A stretch of DNA of 64,000 nt from Forficula auricularia (Eukaryota > Arthropoda > Insecta > Dermaptera > Forficulidae). Positions 44,210 through 55,678 of this stretch are shown in pieces. A model generated the notes under the pieces. The model was not told where the DNA came from. It did no database searches and saw only the letters and a list, made by a program, of their open reading frames with translations. The stretch's first letter is position 1. Every line of letters begins with the position of its first letter. The DNA is taken from contig JALMQS010000161.1 in assembly GCA_024734495.1 (NCBI GenBank), forward strand, positions 1,238,169 to 1,302,168, in the 5' to 3' direction. The position numbers and the translations under genes are program-made.

Positions 44210-44510
44210 CATAATTTAGTTGAGTTTGGTCAAAAGGGCTAGAATTTTCACTTTTGACCCCCTCCCCTTTTTTTGTCTGATAATGTTTAAAATACATAAA
44301 AAAAAATATATTTTAATATCTTTTCAAAAATATATTCAGTTTTTTTTTTAGTTAAATTTTTTCATTTTTTTATACCTTTTCAAAATGTAGTAGATCTTTA
44401 TGCCCCATCCTGTATAATAGTTTAAACCGTTTTTTAGATATTTGACGCAAAAACCCCACTTTTTTCATGCACGATTACAATGACCATACCATGTATGCTA
44501 TAGTAAAAAT
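43330..44510 (+). repeat. Dispersed repeat P, copy 3, split by foldback M
   Basis: P sequence runs from CCAATCAGCTCTTAAT (43350) to TTGGTATCAAAAAA, is interrupted at TA by foldback M, and resumes at TAGTTTAAACCGTTTTTTAG. It ends near GACCATACCATGTATG (44490). The joined flanks match copy 1. Confidence 0.65.
43578..44412. mobile_element. Foldback M, copy 3
   Basis: Arms of ~110 bases (GGGTGGGGCATAAGGATCT and its inverse) lie next to TA on both sides. Modules run in one orientation up to about 43980 and in the other from about 44010, so the whole is one large palindrome. An (AT)n run at 44178-44208 sits in one module. Confidence 0.75.
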
Positions 44511-44514
44511 TTGT

Positions 44515-45205
44515 AGATTAGGATTGAATGATTCTAGCTAATGAGATGATATTTAACCCGAGAATTTGTATTAATATATTTTTTGTGTTAATAATCTGGA
44601 CCTTTTTCCCGATTGGTTAGCTTGCGGCTTGTGGTTAAATCGTGTATATCCATATTTAACCCATGTTTAAAAAGATTGCTTAAAAATCAATATAATTGTA
44701 GCTTATATTTTTAAAAGATATGTTACGTGACTCCAGTGACGAGTCTCGTTGAAATTAATTTATCTCATTCTACGTGATGTATGGACACAAACTTGCTGAG
44801 AAATTCTGGCAAACAGTTACAAAAAGTAATTGAGCTGAAATTCTCATTTGCCTTAATTATGCATATAAAATTTAAAATATTCAACAAAAAAATGTGTTTT
44901 ATGAAATATGCATAGGCAAAATGTATGGTAGAGATATTCTCGCCCTCAATGAGAGAATATATTCCAGCCGGGCGTATCCCATTAAGCGGAATTTCCAAGA
45001 GATCATTTCAAATTGCCTGCCAGCGCTATGGTGAAAAAAATCAAATAAAAATTTCTTCAAATATAATGTACTGAATTCTCTACATACTGTACTACATGAA
45101 TTAGAGATAAATTTAGAATCCTGAAAATTATTACTTATCAATTTATCATATTATGTTGGTATAATTGTGTCATATCAATAGAGAGCTCAAAAAGTCGCCT
45201 AAAAA
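44515..45205. other. Stretch with nothing recognised
   Basis: Two short minus-strand frames (44765-44998 and 44899-45141) overlap in different phases and show no family resemblance. Confidence 0.4.
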
Positions 45206-45213
45206 GTATCGTT

Positions 45214-45945
45214 TTTACTTTACCATACAGGGTATGGTTAAGTATTATAATCGTTCATGAAAAAAGTTGTTTTTTCCTTCTTTTTCGAAATATCTCAAAA
45301 ACGGCTGAAACTATTTTGATTAAAAAAATTGAGCGAAACCATGGCATTTCGATCTACAAAAGAGCTTTAATAAGTAAACATCGAAAAAAATATATCTTTC
45401 GAGATAATAATTGTTTTGTCGAAATGTCTGTTAGTCTGTTAGTTAATTAGTTAGTTAATCAGTGCGTTACCAAATTTTTGTGGACGAGCTAGGTCAAAAA
45501 CTAGTGGGAATATCGAAACCAAATTTCACATGTAGTTTTGGTCCATTGAGATTAAGAGCTGATTCGATTTTAGTGCATATCGAACCAAAATTAAGGGGGG
45601 TGAAGAGGGGGTTAAAAATTAAAAATCTAGGCCGTTTGAGCAAACTCAACCAAATTTTGTATACATAATCAGTGGACCCCCAGAAGTATACAAATGCAAA
45701 AACTAACCGCCTAAAATTGGGGGGGGGGGGTGTAGGGTCAAAAAATGAAAATCCTAGCCATATACCAAACTCAACCAAATTTTGTATACATAATCAGTAG
45801 ACCCCATGAAGTATTAAAATACAAAAACTAACCGCCCAGAAATGGGGGGGGGTCAAAAATTGAAAATCTTGTCCATTTACCAAACTCAACCAAATTTTGT
45901 ATACATAACCAGTGGGACATCAGAAGTATAAAAAAAGTCTGTAAT
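45214..45945 (-). repeat. Dispersed repeat P, copy 4
   Basis: Reverse copy: starts at ACTTTACCATACAGGGTATG, has GAGCGAAACCATGGCATTTC and the TTAGTTAATTAG tract, then three tandem modules (45590-45945). The frames at 45462-45778 lie on repeated sequence. Confidence 0.65.
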
Positions 45946-46311
45946 TTTGTAGATAAATAGTCTCTGAATAACCTTTGTCTCATTCCCAAATTTTATGAAT
46001 GTTGACAAGAAATTGCATAACATATGATTAAAAAAACAGCATCTAACTTCAAAAAACATTGTTCTGAACAATTTTATTCTAATTAGCATTCTTTTAGAAT
46101 ATTTTATTGGAAATTTTTCTTTCAAATAACATTTTTGAAAGGTTGCTCAGTTTTGAAGATAGAAACGTTAAAATGATAAAATATAGATATTTATATAAAT
46201 TTCAGGTTTAGTCCTGAAAAATGGAGGTTCTTAATCATTTCTAATAGTTATATTAAAAAGTATTTAATTTCAAACCAAAATGCTTCTTTTGGATATATCG
46301 ACCCTTCATAT

Positions 46312-46470
46312 TTTACTCTCCCCCCCCTCATTTTGGGTGGTTGGTTTTTGAATTTCTAGCCTTCTGGTGGTCCCCAGAATATGTATATAAAATTTGGTTG
46401 AGTTTGGTCGAAAGGGCTAGAATTTTCATTTTTTGAGCCTCCCTCCCATTTTGGGTGGTTATTTTCAATT
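46312..46470. repeat. Isolated ~115-bp modules
   Basis: One and a half modules in one orientation (TTTTGGGTGGTTGGTTTTTG; TTGGTTGAGTTTGGTCG) without M or P ends. Confidence 0.65.
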
Positions 46471-46604
46471 TTTTTTTTTTTTTTTAAACAAAATGTCAAA
46501 AATGACATGCTGTACAATTTTTCTTCTAATTAAATTTGCTACCTAATTTATATTTTGGATGGGAAAATTTTATTATTTGTGACATTATTTTTCATTGTTT
46601 ATGT

Positions 46605-46690
46605 ATTAATTTATTGTTCTATTTATTTATTATTTATTTATTTATTATTTATTAATTTATTGTTTTATTTATTTATTTATTATTTTCATT
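46605..46690. repeat. (TTTA)n low-complexity tract
   Basis: Imperfect TATT/TTTA repeats. Confidence 0.75.
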
Positions 46691-46951
46691 ATCTGTGATA
46701 CTATTTGATTGCTTATAAACTCATGGTAGACTGGCTACAATGGAATTCATTCCGAGGCCAATAAGAGAGAAAAAAAATTGAATTTGCCGTAGAGTAAACA
46801 GTTTGTTTCAGCGATCAATGAGGTGAAGGAAAAAAATATTTTTTCGCTTTTCCATATTTTAATTGCGAGCGTGTGGCTAGTATGTGAATGACGTTAAGAC
46901 CGCAAGGCCCAAAGCTTTACCAGGGGCGCCAAAGACTCAAATTGATATATA

Positions 46952-47640
46952 CAAGGTGGGGCGCCGTCACTTCCTTATTTTAAAAAATCACAACACAAAA
47001 AGTATTTGGCAATATCGATTTAATTATTTTTTTCTGTACATAGGAGTAGATTTAAAGTTTTATTTCATTAGGTTTTAAAAACGACATCTCGTCAATACAC
47101 TGAGATAGCCGAATTTTGAAATTTCTGAGGACTTTTTAGATTGATGAGTTTTTTCTACCCATACTCGAAGAAATGGATGAGGAGAATGTGTGGTTCCAAC
47201 AAGATGGCGCCACGGATCACACGGCACGAACTTCCATGATTCTCTTGCGGGAACACTTCCCCGAACGGCTCATCTCTCAGGGGTGATCTTCAGTGGCCAA
47301 CACGATCGCCAGATTTATGCCCCTGTGACTATTTCCTGTGGGGATACCTTAAACCTTTGGTTTACACAAATCGTCCAAGGACCCTTGGTCAGCTGAAGGA
47401 CAATATTCGTGCTGTTATTGTCGACATAGGTACAGATATACTGGAAAAAGCGGACAGAAATTTAAAAATCTCAGTGTATTGACGATGACGGTGGCCACCT
47501 TCGAGATCTCGATTTTAAAACCTAATGAAAAAAAAACTTTAAATGTACTCCTGTATACAGAAAAAAGAATTAAATCGATACTGCCAATACTTTTTGTGTT
47601 ATGATTTTTTTAAATAAGTAAATGACCGCGCCCCACCCTG
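46952..47640 (+). mobile_element. Mariner-like element, internally deleted
   Basis: Terminal repeats of ~140 bases (CAAGGTGGGGCGCCGTCAC and, inverted at the right, CAGGGTGGGGCGCGGTCA) are flanked by TA (46950-46951 and 47641-47642). The transposase remnant occupies the middle. Only the C-terminal half of the gene remains, so an internal deletion has removed the rest. Confidence 0.85.
47168..47481 (+). pseudogene. Mariner transposase C-terminal remnant
   Basis: Frame 1 reads MDEENVWFQQDGATDHTART then SMILLREHFPERLIS. A one-base slip at about 47283 leads to GDLQWPTRSPDLCPCDYFLW, GYLKPLVYTNRP and RTLGQLKDNIRAVI, ending KISVY-stop. QQDGAT holds the second catalytic Asp and PCDYF the third acidic residue (Asp). 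The first catalytic Asp and the DNA-binding domain are missing. It differs clearly from the mariner remnant at 29000-29219. Confidence 0.88.
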
Positions 47641-47644
47641 TATT

Positions 47645-48765
47645 AGGGGCAAGGGGGACGACATAATTCGGTCCTGATCTATCCTATCGGCCCGGAACTG
47701 TAGGTGGTACAGAAAATAATGAAAATCAAAGATATAGATAGAATCAAATGAAGAAGTTTTTTAATTATAAAGATTGGATGTTAGAATAAAAAAAATCGAG
47801 ATAAGTATTTTTAACAATCAAGAATATTTTAGTATATCAGTTCGTGAAATGTTAAAATAAATCAACTTTTCATTAATTCCATAAATTCTCTTTTGTTTCG
47901 AAAGAGAAACAATTTCATTTAATTTCACCGAACATTGGATCATGTAGGTATATTGTATAATATATTGTCTATAAAATAAATCGGTCTCTCTGACAAGCCT
48001 CTCTGAATTCAACTCAACTGTTTCGAAACCTGTTGCCTTATTATTATTATTATTATTATCTGAATCCGCCCCTGGGTTGAAAATATGAAAACGAAAACAA
48101 AACAAAACAAAAAAAACCCTTAAAAATGTTATATTAAAAGTTCTTTACTTTTACAATCAAAGCCGTTTTTATATAATGAAACAACGAGATCAATATAACA
48201 TCTGCATTATCAGAAGGTCATTAGTGTGAGAGGATGGTTTGACGCACTCTGATGATGATAAATAAATAAATAAATAAATAAATCTTTATTTCTCGACCTG
48301 CTTACAGGCACAAGTCCTCGGTGGCTAGGTCCTCCAAACATCAATACAATCTAGCTACAATTCATTAATAAACATCAATACAAATTAATTACAACAATTT
48401 AACAAATAATAAACAAGTAAAAAATAGAAATGTATGATCATTAACAAATAACATGACCATAGATTTCCATCAAAAGACAAAAAGTAATTTAAAAATTCGG
48501 CACAAAAACCCGATACCAGGAGCAAGCGACGCATTAGCCATCCCGGCATTTGCCATAAGTTGTTAAGGAAACCTGGTCAAAACCTTAACAAGGATGGTAT
48601 GACCTCTCTCTACCTCACCTAATCTCTGCTTGTGAGAACTAAATAAAATTTTGCACAACTCTAGGACATTAGGACTTGACAAAATTTATAATTGATTTAA
48701 TCATAGGGGGCAGAGGACTATAATCCCAAGTAGTAACAGACAGACTGTTCCACAAATCAATGCCA
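47645..48765. other. Stretch with microsatellites only
   Basis: A (TTA)n run at 48038-48062 and an (AATA)n run at 48257-48282. CCGCCCCTGGGTTG at 48067 may be an isolated hAT-like end on the minus strand. No gene was seen. Confidence 0.4.
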
Positions 48766-48769
48766 TGAT

Positions 48770-49725
48770 GTATTTATAAATCTGTTTGCCGATGATACAC
48801 TAATATCAGTGGAGGATTGTGATGTTGAGAGGGCTTGTCAGAAAATGAATGGAACCCTTAGGAAGTTGGAAGACAGGCTAAATATGAATAAACTGTTTAT
48901 AAATTGTACGAAATCTAAAGTAATGCAATTGGGGGTGGGTGGAGAAGGGTTTAGTCCAATCTATCTGAATGGTGTAAATTTGGAATATGTGGATTCATTT
49001 AAATACCTCGGAGTAGTGGTTGACTCGAAGTTGAACTTTAAGAGTCATCATAGTGAGCTCTTGAAGAATGTAAACAGAAAAGTGCAATACTTTGGTAGAG
49101 CTTGTAATAATTTGAATATGAACACTAGAATTAAGTTGTATAGAACTATAATTAGTCCTAGTTTCTCTTACTGTTCTACAATATTATATTTTGGCACTCA
49201 GGAGAATATTGATAAGTTGCAACTCATACAAAATAGATGCATGAGATTTATATTAAAATGTGACAGATATACATCAATAAATAGTATGCTGGAATGCTTA
49301 GGACTTATGAATGTGAAGCAATTCTTATTTTTACAGACAATGTGTTTTGTATATAAATTATATCATAGAGCAGCTGCCAGCCATATCTGAATTTCACATT
49401 GCTCAATGAGATCCATGACCATGGGACGCGAATTAGAGACAATATATTTATTGAGAGGGCGAGGAAAGAAGCACAAGAAATTCATGATATTTTAGAGGAC
49501 TTGAGGAATTTAATTATTTACCAGCTGAAGTAAGAAATGCATCAAGTCTGATTCAATTTAAGAACCAAGTTAGAATATATCTTAAGAGGGACAGTTGAAC
49601 ATTTCTATTGAGAAATATTTGGAAATATTATAAATTTAGTATTAACATTTGTAAATATTGAAATATATATGTATCAAAAATACATTTAAATATAAATAAA
49701 ATAAAAAAAATAAAAAAATAAACTC
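48770..49725 (+). mobile_element. CR1/L2-like LINE remnant, 5'-truncated
   Basis: It begins within the RT palm just before FADDT and extends to an A-rich tail of AATAAA-like repeats (49680-49725). It is a different family from both the RTE-like and the Jockey-like LINEs of this window. No duplication was recognised. Confidence 0.75.
48776..49600 (+). pseudogene. LINE reverse transcriptase C-terminal fragment
   Basis: The frame reads INLFADDTLIS (catalytic motif C), KLFINCTKSKVMQLG, VDSFKYLGVVVDSKLNFKSH, YCSTILYFGTQENIDKLQLI and QNRCMRFILKCDRY. It then stops at about 49388 after RAAASHI, where a slip occurs; further on LPAEVRNASSLIQFKNQVR and IYLKRDS mark the normal C-terminus. The order is that of CR1/L2/Jockey-like RTs. 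The upstream two thirds of the RT are missing. Confidence 0.82.
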
Positions 49726-49743
49726 TACATTATGTTCTATCTA

Positions 49744-50060
49744 TCTATATAAAATATGATTTCGGGTTCGAAATCGGGTTTTTTAAAAAGATTTGAAAGT
49801 CTTTTTAAATATATTTTATTTGTTTTAATTACAATATTTTATTTTACAAAGGTCGTTTTAATTTTTGTAACTTGAAGGAAACACTTTTATAAAAACCTTC
49901 CGGGACAATTTTGAGTGAGGCTCGGGCAAGTCTAGGGCTCGTGCGAGCTGTCGGCAAGAATGACAACGAGAGCGGCGCTCTCAGGGGTTTTTATACAGTA
50001 TTTAGTGCTGGATCAGCAAGCCAAGTAGAGATCCTACTGGGGGCTGAGCCCAGTTCTTAG
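49744..50060 (+). mobile_element. Candidate short Helitron
   Basis: It begins TCTATATAAAATATG after an A. The 3' side has a hairpin (CTGGGGGCTGAGCCCAG) directly before TTCTTAG, but the base after it is C, not T. No second copy was seen, so this is weak. Confidence 0.3.
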
Positions 50061-50261
50061 CATTATAACTTATATGGGGCATTCCACGCCAAATCGGACG
50101 GTTTTTAAAAATTTTTAATTTTTGATTTTATTCATTTTTTAGTACCGATCAAAAAACTCTTCCTGATAAATTTTGAAATTTTTTTAATCATCGGCTTAGC
50201 CTAGGTAGCACAAGAATATTCTATGTATATTCTTTCAATATCGTTTCCTAACATTCGGATA

Positions 50262-50482
50262 TCCCGAGGAAGTCCTATAAATTTACGTAGATATTCTAAG
50301 AATGTCCAAATGTCCGCCTAAAAATCTTCTACAGATATTCTGGAAATCTCCCGAGGAATGTCCTAAGAATCTTCTACCCACACCCCGGGAATATCCCGAG
50401 GAATGTTCTAAAAATCTTCTACAGATATCCTGTGAATATTCCGAAGAATGTTCTAACAATCTTCTACAGATATCCTCGGGAT
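50262..50482. repeat. 45-base minisatellite, about five units
   Basis: Units contain AATCTTCTACAGATAT and CCGAGGAATGT. The period is 45 bases, a multiple of three, so the minus strand is open as repeated DICRRFLEHSSGYS-like units (50283-50525) and the plus strand is also open. I do not call a gene because both strands are open for the same arithmetical reason. Confidence 0.75.
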
Positions 50483-50639
50483 GCATATAACCAATGGCTC
50501 CCCCTCCCAGCTTTCTCTTCCCCACCCTCAGTATTTATTTTATGCACTTCTAAAGAATTAGCAGAGGTAAAATTTTAGTAAAATCACACATGTTTTACCG
50601 AAATTCGATATCTTTTAAAAGATATCCATAACCAATTTT

Positions 50640-50855
50640 TTTACATTAATTAATGTATACATTGTTTTTGAGCTTCGATTCCGGAGATTACTTCTCCACC
50701 ATCTGACTGTCCTTGATCATCTTTTTAGTCCTTGTTTTTAATAAGAGGAAAAAACTAATTATAGAAAAAAACCTCTTTTCCGATAATTATTCCAATATCC
50801 ATATTGCGGAAATTAATCCATCACAATTAATTCTCCGCAATACCATTCTTTTTTT
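50640..50855 (-). repeat. Single inverted S repeat
   Basis: Reverse copy of the unit seen in H elements, with CTTCTCCACCATC, AAGAGGAAAAAAC and CGATAATTATTCCA. No H ends are adjacent. Confidence 0.7.
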
Positions 50856-50869
50856 TTATAAATTTTATT

Positions 50870-51785
50870 AATATCAATTTTATTACTATATTCTATCATA
50901 CATTTGCTATTCGAGCACTCGGTTCCGTGGGGTTTTAACCATTAAATTTGATGATTTTCCTCGATTTCCATGCGAATCCCCTCATCAAATTCTGACTTGG
51001 TGACAATCGGACCACTCTCGAGAGAATAACCTACGCTCGCTATTTGTTGTGCATCAGCGCGTGTTGATTCAAAGTTTGAAATCTTTTCGCGGACCATATT
51101 TGAGTTCTTACGGACCACATGTTGGGAACCACTGCTCTAGAGAGACGGTTAGTCAAGTGTCAGTCTAGCTGTTTTTCCGCTCCTTTGACTTGGCCGTCCG
51201 TCTGTTTTGTACACATTTTGCCATATATAGTCGGCTGGGCCTTCAAGTATTTTCTTGTCACATTAAATAATGATAAATTAGACATGACATATATTGTAAT
51301 TTTATACTTGGTCATATTATAGTTTAAATTTCTAAAATATAGCCATGTGTCATAACACAATAAAAAAGGAATTTAATATCAACTATTATGTAACAGTTGT
51401 ATATTACATTTTTTTCATCATTCGTATAATATCAAAATAATAATAATAATAATAATAATTTCCTTTGATGTTCTCGTGTTTTCTTTCAACATTTTATAAA
51501 AAATTTAAAAATTAGAAAAAAATATGAATATTATGAAACACGAAGGTAAAAAAATAAAATTCTAATATTAAAACTAAAACGTATTTAACAAAGAGGTATC
51601 TATATCTATAAGTATGGTATATCCGCCAAATATAAGTTTGAATCAATACCTATAACTATTTATTAATACTGATATTTCATCCATTATGATTTTAACGGTT
51701 GGTTGATAAACTTATTCAAAAACGAAATAAATGTATTTTTCATTATTCTTAATTCAATATTTTCATGAGGTCAATTTTATAAACA
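50870..51785. other. Stretch with nothing recognised
   Basis: An (AAT)n run at 51437-51460 and short chance frames only. Confidence 0.4.
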
Positions 51786-51789
51786 ATTC

Positions 51790-52250
51790 TAAAAATTTTT
51801 ACTTCGTGCATGAAAAAAGTGTTTTTTTTTCTTCTTTTTTTCAAATTATCTCAAAAACGGCTGAAACTATTTTGATTAAAAAAATTGAGCGAAACCATGG
51901 AATTTCGGTCTACAAAAAAGTCCTAATAAGGGAACATCTAAAAATTATATTTTTCGAGATAATAATTGTTTTGTCAAAATGTCTGTTAGTCAGTCTGTGC
52001 GTTATCAAATTTTTGTGAACGAGCTAGCTCAAAAACTAGTGTGAATATCGAAACCATTTCACACGTAGTTTTGGTCCATTGAGATTAAGAGTTGATTAGA
52101 TTTTGAATGCATATCGACCCAAAATTATGGGGGGGGGTCAAAAAATGAAAATCTTGGCCATTTACCAAACTCAACTAAATTTTTGTATTCATAATCAGTG
52201 GGCCCTCAGGAGTCTAAAAATACAAAAACTAATCCCCTACCCTACATGAT
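51790..52250 (-). repeat. Dispersed repeat P, copy 5
   Basis: Contains GAGCGAAACCATGGAATTTC, GAGCTAGCTCAAAAACTAG and one ~115-bp module at 52130-52235. Both outer ends are missing. Confidence 0.6.
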
Positions 52251-52261
52251 TATAAATAAAT

Positions 52262-52805
52262 AATTAAGTAATGGAGAGGATTCAGCCAATGGGTAGCCTC
52301 TGCTGAATAAAAAACTCTCTATTATGGAAAACGTTTCGGCTTTAATTCAATAATGCTATCTATCAGTTCTAAGAGAGTATTTGCGACAATTAATTTTATA
52401 AATAAATTGTACGCAGGCAGAGTTGTTATGGATTTTATCATAATATACAAAATTATATGAAAAAATAAAAATGGTACATAAATCTTTGTGTACTCTCACT
52501 AGATATGCGAAACGTCTCAAGTACAAAATACAGCAAATTATCAAAATTTAGTGAGAGAAACACACTACAAGATTCGTGTACCATTTTTAAATTTCATATA
52601 ATTTTTGCATATTATGATAAAATCCATAACAACTTCTATTTCGCGCACAATTTAATTATAAAATTTTCAATTGCCGCTAAATACTGCTTAGGAACTGATG
52701 ATCGCGGCATTTATTTAATTAAAGCGGTAAACGTTTTCCATAATTGGAGTTTTTTATTCAGCAGAGGCTACCCATTGGCTGAATCCCTCTCCATTACTAA
52801 TTATA
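52262..52805. mobile_element. Hammerhead foldback G
   Basis: The arms ATGGAGAGGATTCAGCCAAT and GGTAGCCTCTGCTGAATAAA are mirrored at 52740-52800. Inner hammerhead relics: at 52695-52748 (plus) CTGATGA is intact, with CGC/GCG pairs, but GAAA is changed to GTAAA; on the minus strand near 52330-52380 GCCGAAACGTTTTCC is kept but the first core block is altered. A G fragment is also inserted in foldback D1 (10265-10310). Confidence 0.55.
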
Positions 52806-53059
52806 TACATATACAGCCATCAAAATTGTATCAGATAATAAATAATTTTACTAAATATTAAATATAAGTGAGGTGCCAGGTTGTAAGTCAAGTGGATGGC
52901 CACATCACATCACGTCAGTTATTTTTAAGTCTCACAGTCATATTATATCTTTAGGATTCTTAGTAAATTAATAAATGAAAATTTAAAAAAATTTCATAAT
53001 AAATTTTTATTGACATACCCATTACCCTCCTGTGAATTATTACATTAATTTAGAAAAAG

Positions 53060-53225
53060 CCGAGGGGTGAACCGAGACCTAATATTGTATATACCTACTT
53101 TCATTTCCACTTTCATTTCCAAGTAGAAGACAATCGATTAAGGGTCATTATGTAATGAATTCCAAAATAATTCCACATAATTCCAGACGTGTACACCTAA
53201 TTTCAACCGCGGTTCACCCATCGCA
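53060..53225. mobile_element. Small MITE, copy 2
   Basis: Ends GTGAACCGAGACCTAA and CCGCGGTTCACCC match the MITE at 4300-4465, as do the interior blocks CAAGTAGAA and AATTCCAAAATAATTCCA. Confidence 0.6.
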
Positions 53226-53654
53226 AAAAACCAGTCAAATTAAAGTTCCCTGAAGATGAGAACCTGGCAGATCGATTTGTCGACTCGATAAGACCCTAAT
53301 CCTCGATTTTTCATCGAAATCGTTACAATCGTATTCGAGAAACTGATTCTTTATAAAACGGTACAATAAACGCGCAATGTTAATTTTTATCAAAAATGTA
53401 ATTTTCATGCCATCTAGAAGCATTTGAAGGAAACTATTAATCTGTAGTTTCATTTGAAGAATAAAGGCATTATTTTAAGCTTAAACTTGACCGGAAAAGT
53501 TTTGCTATACTTAGGAAGAGGGCGTTATTTCAACAGTAAAAAAATTGTTTTTTACAGAATTGTTTTATTTTACAATGCGCCTTTATCAAATGTACTCTTC
53601 ATATATAGCTGTTATTTCACAGGCAAAAACTTCTCTTTCGGACTGGAAAATATA

Positions 53655-54253
53655 GGGTGGGGCATAAACATCTCCAAAATCTCAAAAAATCTCCATCTCA
53701 AAAACTGAATATATTTTTGAAAAGAACATAAAAATATATTTTTTTTTGGAAAATGTCTTTTAAACAGATGAAAAATCAGGGGAGTAGGGGTTAAAAATGA
53801 AAATTCTAGCTCTTTCGACCAAATTCAATCAAATTTTGTATACATATTCTGTGGACCCACAGAAGGCTGTAAATACAATAACTAACCATAAAAGTAATGA
53901 CTATTTTAGCCCTTTCAACCAAACTATATGTGAACTTGGTTGGGTTTGGTTATAGACCTCATATAGTGAATATAATTTTCATTTGTGCCCCTCCCCCATT
54001 TTGAGTGGTTAGTTTTTGCATTTCTAGACTTCTGGGGGTCCACAGAATATGTACACAAAATTTGGTTGAGTTTGGTCGAAAGGTCTAGAATTTTCATTTT
54101 TGCCCCCCCTCCTTTTTTTTTGTCTGATATAAGTAATGCTTAAAACACATTTAAAATTAAGTTTTTCTCAAAAATATATTCAGATTTTTTTCTAGTGAAT
54201 TTTTTCATTATTTTATACCTCTTCAAAATGTGGTAGATCTTTATGCCCCACCT
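53655..54253. mobile_element. Foldback M, copy 4
   Basis: GGGTGGGGCATAAACATCT at the left and GTAGATCTTTATGCCCCACC at the right are preceded or followed by TA-containing DNA. Modules inside switch orientation near 53930. The left arm carries a short internal loss. Confidence 0.68.
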
Positions 54254-54379
54254 TTATAAGAACTCAAATGTATGGTTGAAAATATATATATATATATATT
54301 TTTTAATTAACATTATGAAAATAGTAAATAAAGAATACTGAAAAATAAGTGTATTTTAGTTATTTATTTATTTTTGGAC

Positions 54380-55660
54380 CCTTGGGATCATGCAAAGCTT
54401 GATGTTTTTTTTTTTTTTTTAATGCAATCAAATGCAAGAAGGGGTGCACCAGTAAAGATGCAGTCCCTATGGATCTCGAAAGACCTGCATTACCGAAGAG
54501 AAGGGAAAGTTGATTAAGTGAGAGGGTGTAGACGTAGGTGTCTATGCACCCTGGTTTTGAAGGTTTGAAGATCATAGGTGCTGGGAAAGATAGAGGCTGG
54601 GAGAGAGTTCCAGTTCCTTGAAGTCATGGGGATATATGAATTCGCGAATGAAGTGGTCCGGCACTTTTCTAATTTGACCGCGAAAGAGTGTTGGGAGTCG
54701 GCAAAACGTGTGCTGCGTGCAAAGCATGCTTTGGGGGGAATTATTGATTTTATCTCATCAGAGCACCTGCCGTGATAGTATCTATAGAAAGGGAAAGGGC
54801 AGAGACATCTCTTCGATGAGCCAGCGAGTCGAGGGAGTCGGTGAGGGTAGAATCGTCAATTAGCCTGACGGCTCGTTTCTGAATTGCATCAAGGGTAGCA
54901 AGAGAATATTTTGAGGCTCCTCTCCACAGATGAGAGCCGTATTCGAGACAGGGCGGATTTGGGCCTTGTAGATGGTGAGAAGTTGTGGGGTTTGTAAAAT
55001 CGCTTGGACCTGAATAAGAAGCCAATCTTCCTTGCTGCAGATTTCGCCACAGAGGAGATGTGTTCATTCCAAGACAGGTCAGATGCGACAGAGACGCCCA
55101 ACATGGATAGGCTGTCACACATTTTCAGGGTATTCGAATCGAAGTGAATATCAGGGAAATCTTATTTTCGCGCCTAGAAATTAGACAACATTGAGTCTTG
55201 TTTGAATTGAAGCTAACTAAATTTTGAGAGCCCCATATTATTCAGTTTGTCTAGGTCGAGAGTAATTGAGCAGGCAACATTGATCTGATGAGTCGGGAAA
55301 GTAGAGTGTTGCCGTGTAGAGGCTATGTCGGCTTTAACAATGTGTGGGGTTTGCCGTTTGATCAATAAGGATCAGCCGAGTAGCAACCAGGAAGAGTGTG
55401 GAGGAGTACGGGAGCCTTTGGGAGCCCACTCAGAGTTTGTGGAGAACGATCTCAGATGATGTTCCGTCCAACACAACTTTTATAACTTCCCGGTTTGTCA
55501 GAAAGCTTTCATCCAGGTTTGTAGGTAGCCGTGTGAATCCGAAGGCTGGCAGTTTGGCAAGAAGATTTTGGATGCCAAACCTAGGTCGTAAAGGCTTTGG
55601 AGATGGCTCAAGGGAAGCTGCAGCGAGGGTTTCTTCTCCGGCTCTAGAGTAGTTGTTCCA
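54380..55660 (-). mobile_element. Jockey-like LINE remnant 2
   Basis: Longer than remnant 1: in minus-strand order it runs from just before RT motif A to the 3' untranslated end, where an A run appears as the T tract at 54406-54420. It matches the remnant at 15990-16725 over the C-terminal region. Confidence 0.75.
54545..55660 (-). pseudogene. Jockey-like RT fragment with many frameshifts
   Basis: GEETLAAASLEPSPK with a garbled F-D-R-V-W-H-like stretch marks RT motif A near 55600. LLAKLPAFGFTRLPTNLDES and REVIKVVLDGTSSE follow. The catalytic motif C region is not readable. Then SMLGVSVASDLSWNEHISS, AKSAARKIGFLFRSKR, ATLDAIQKRAVRLIDDS and LAHRRDVSALSLS are spread over at least three frames. 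No frame exceeds about 120 codons. It is dead. Confidence 0.75.
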
Positions 55661-55678
55661 GGTGTAGGGTGACATAGG

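Noticed and set aside
45494..45778. 94-codon minus-strand frame
   Set aside because: Consists of repeat P and ~115-bp modules.
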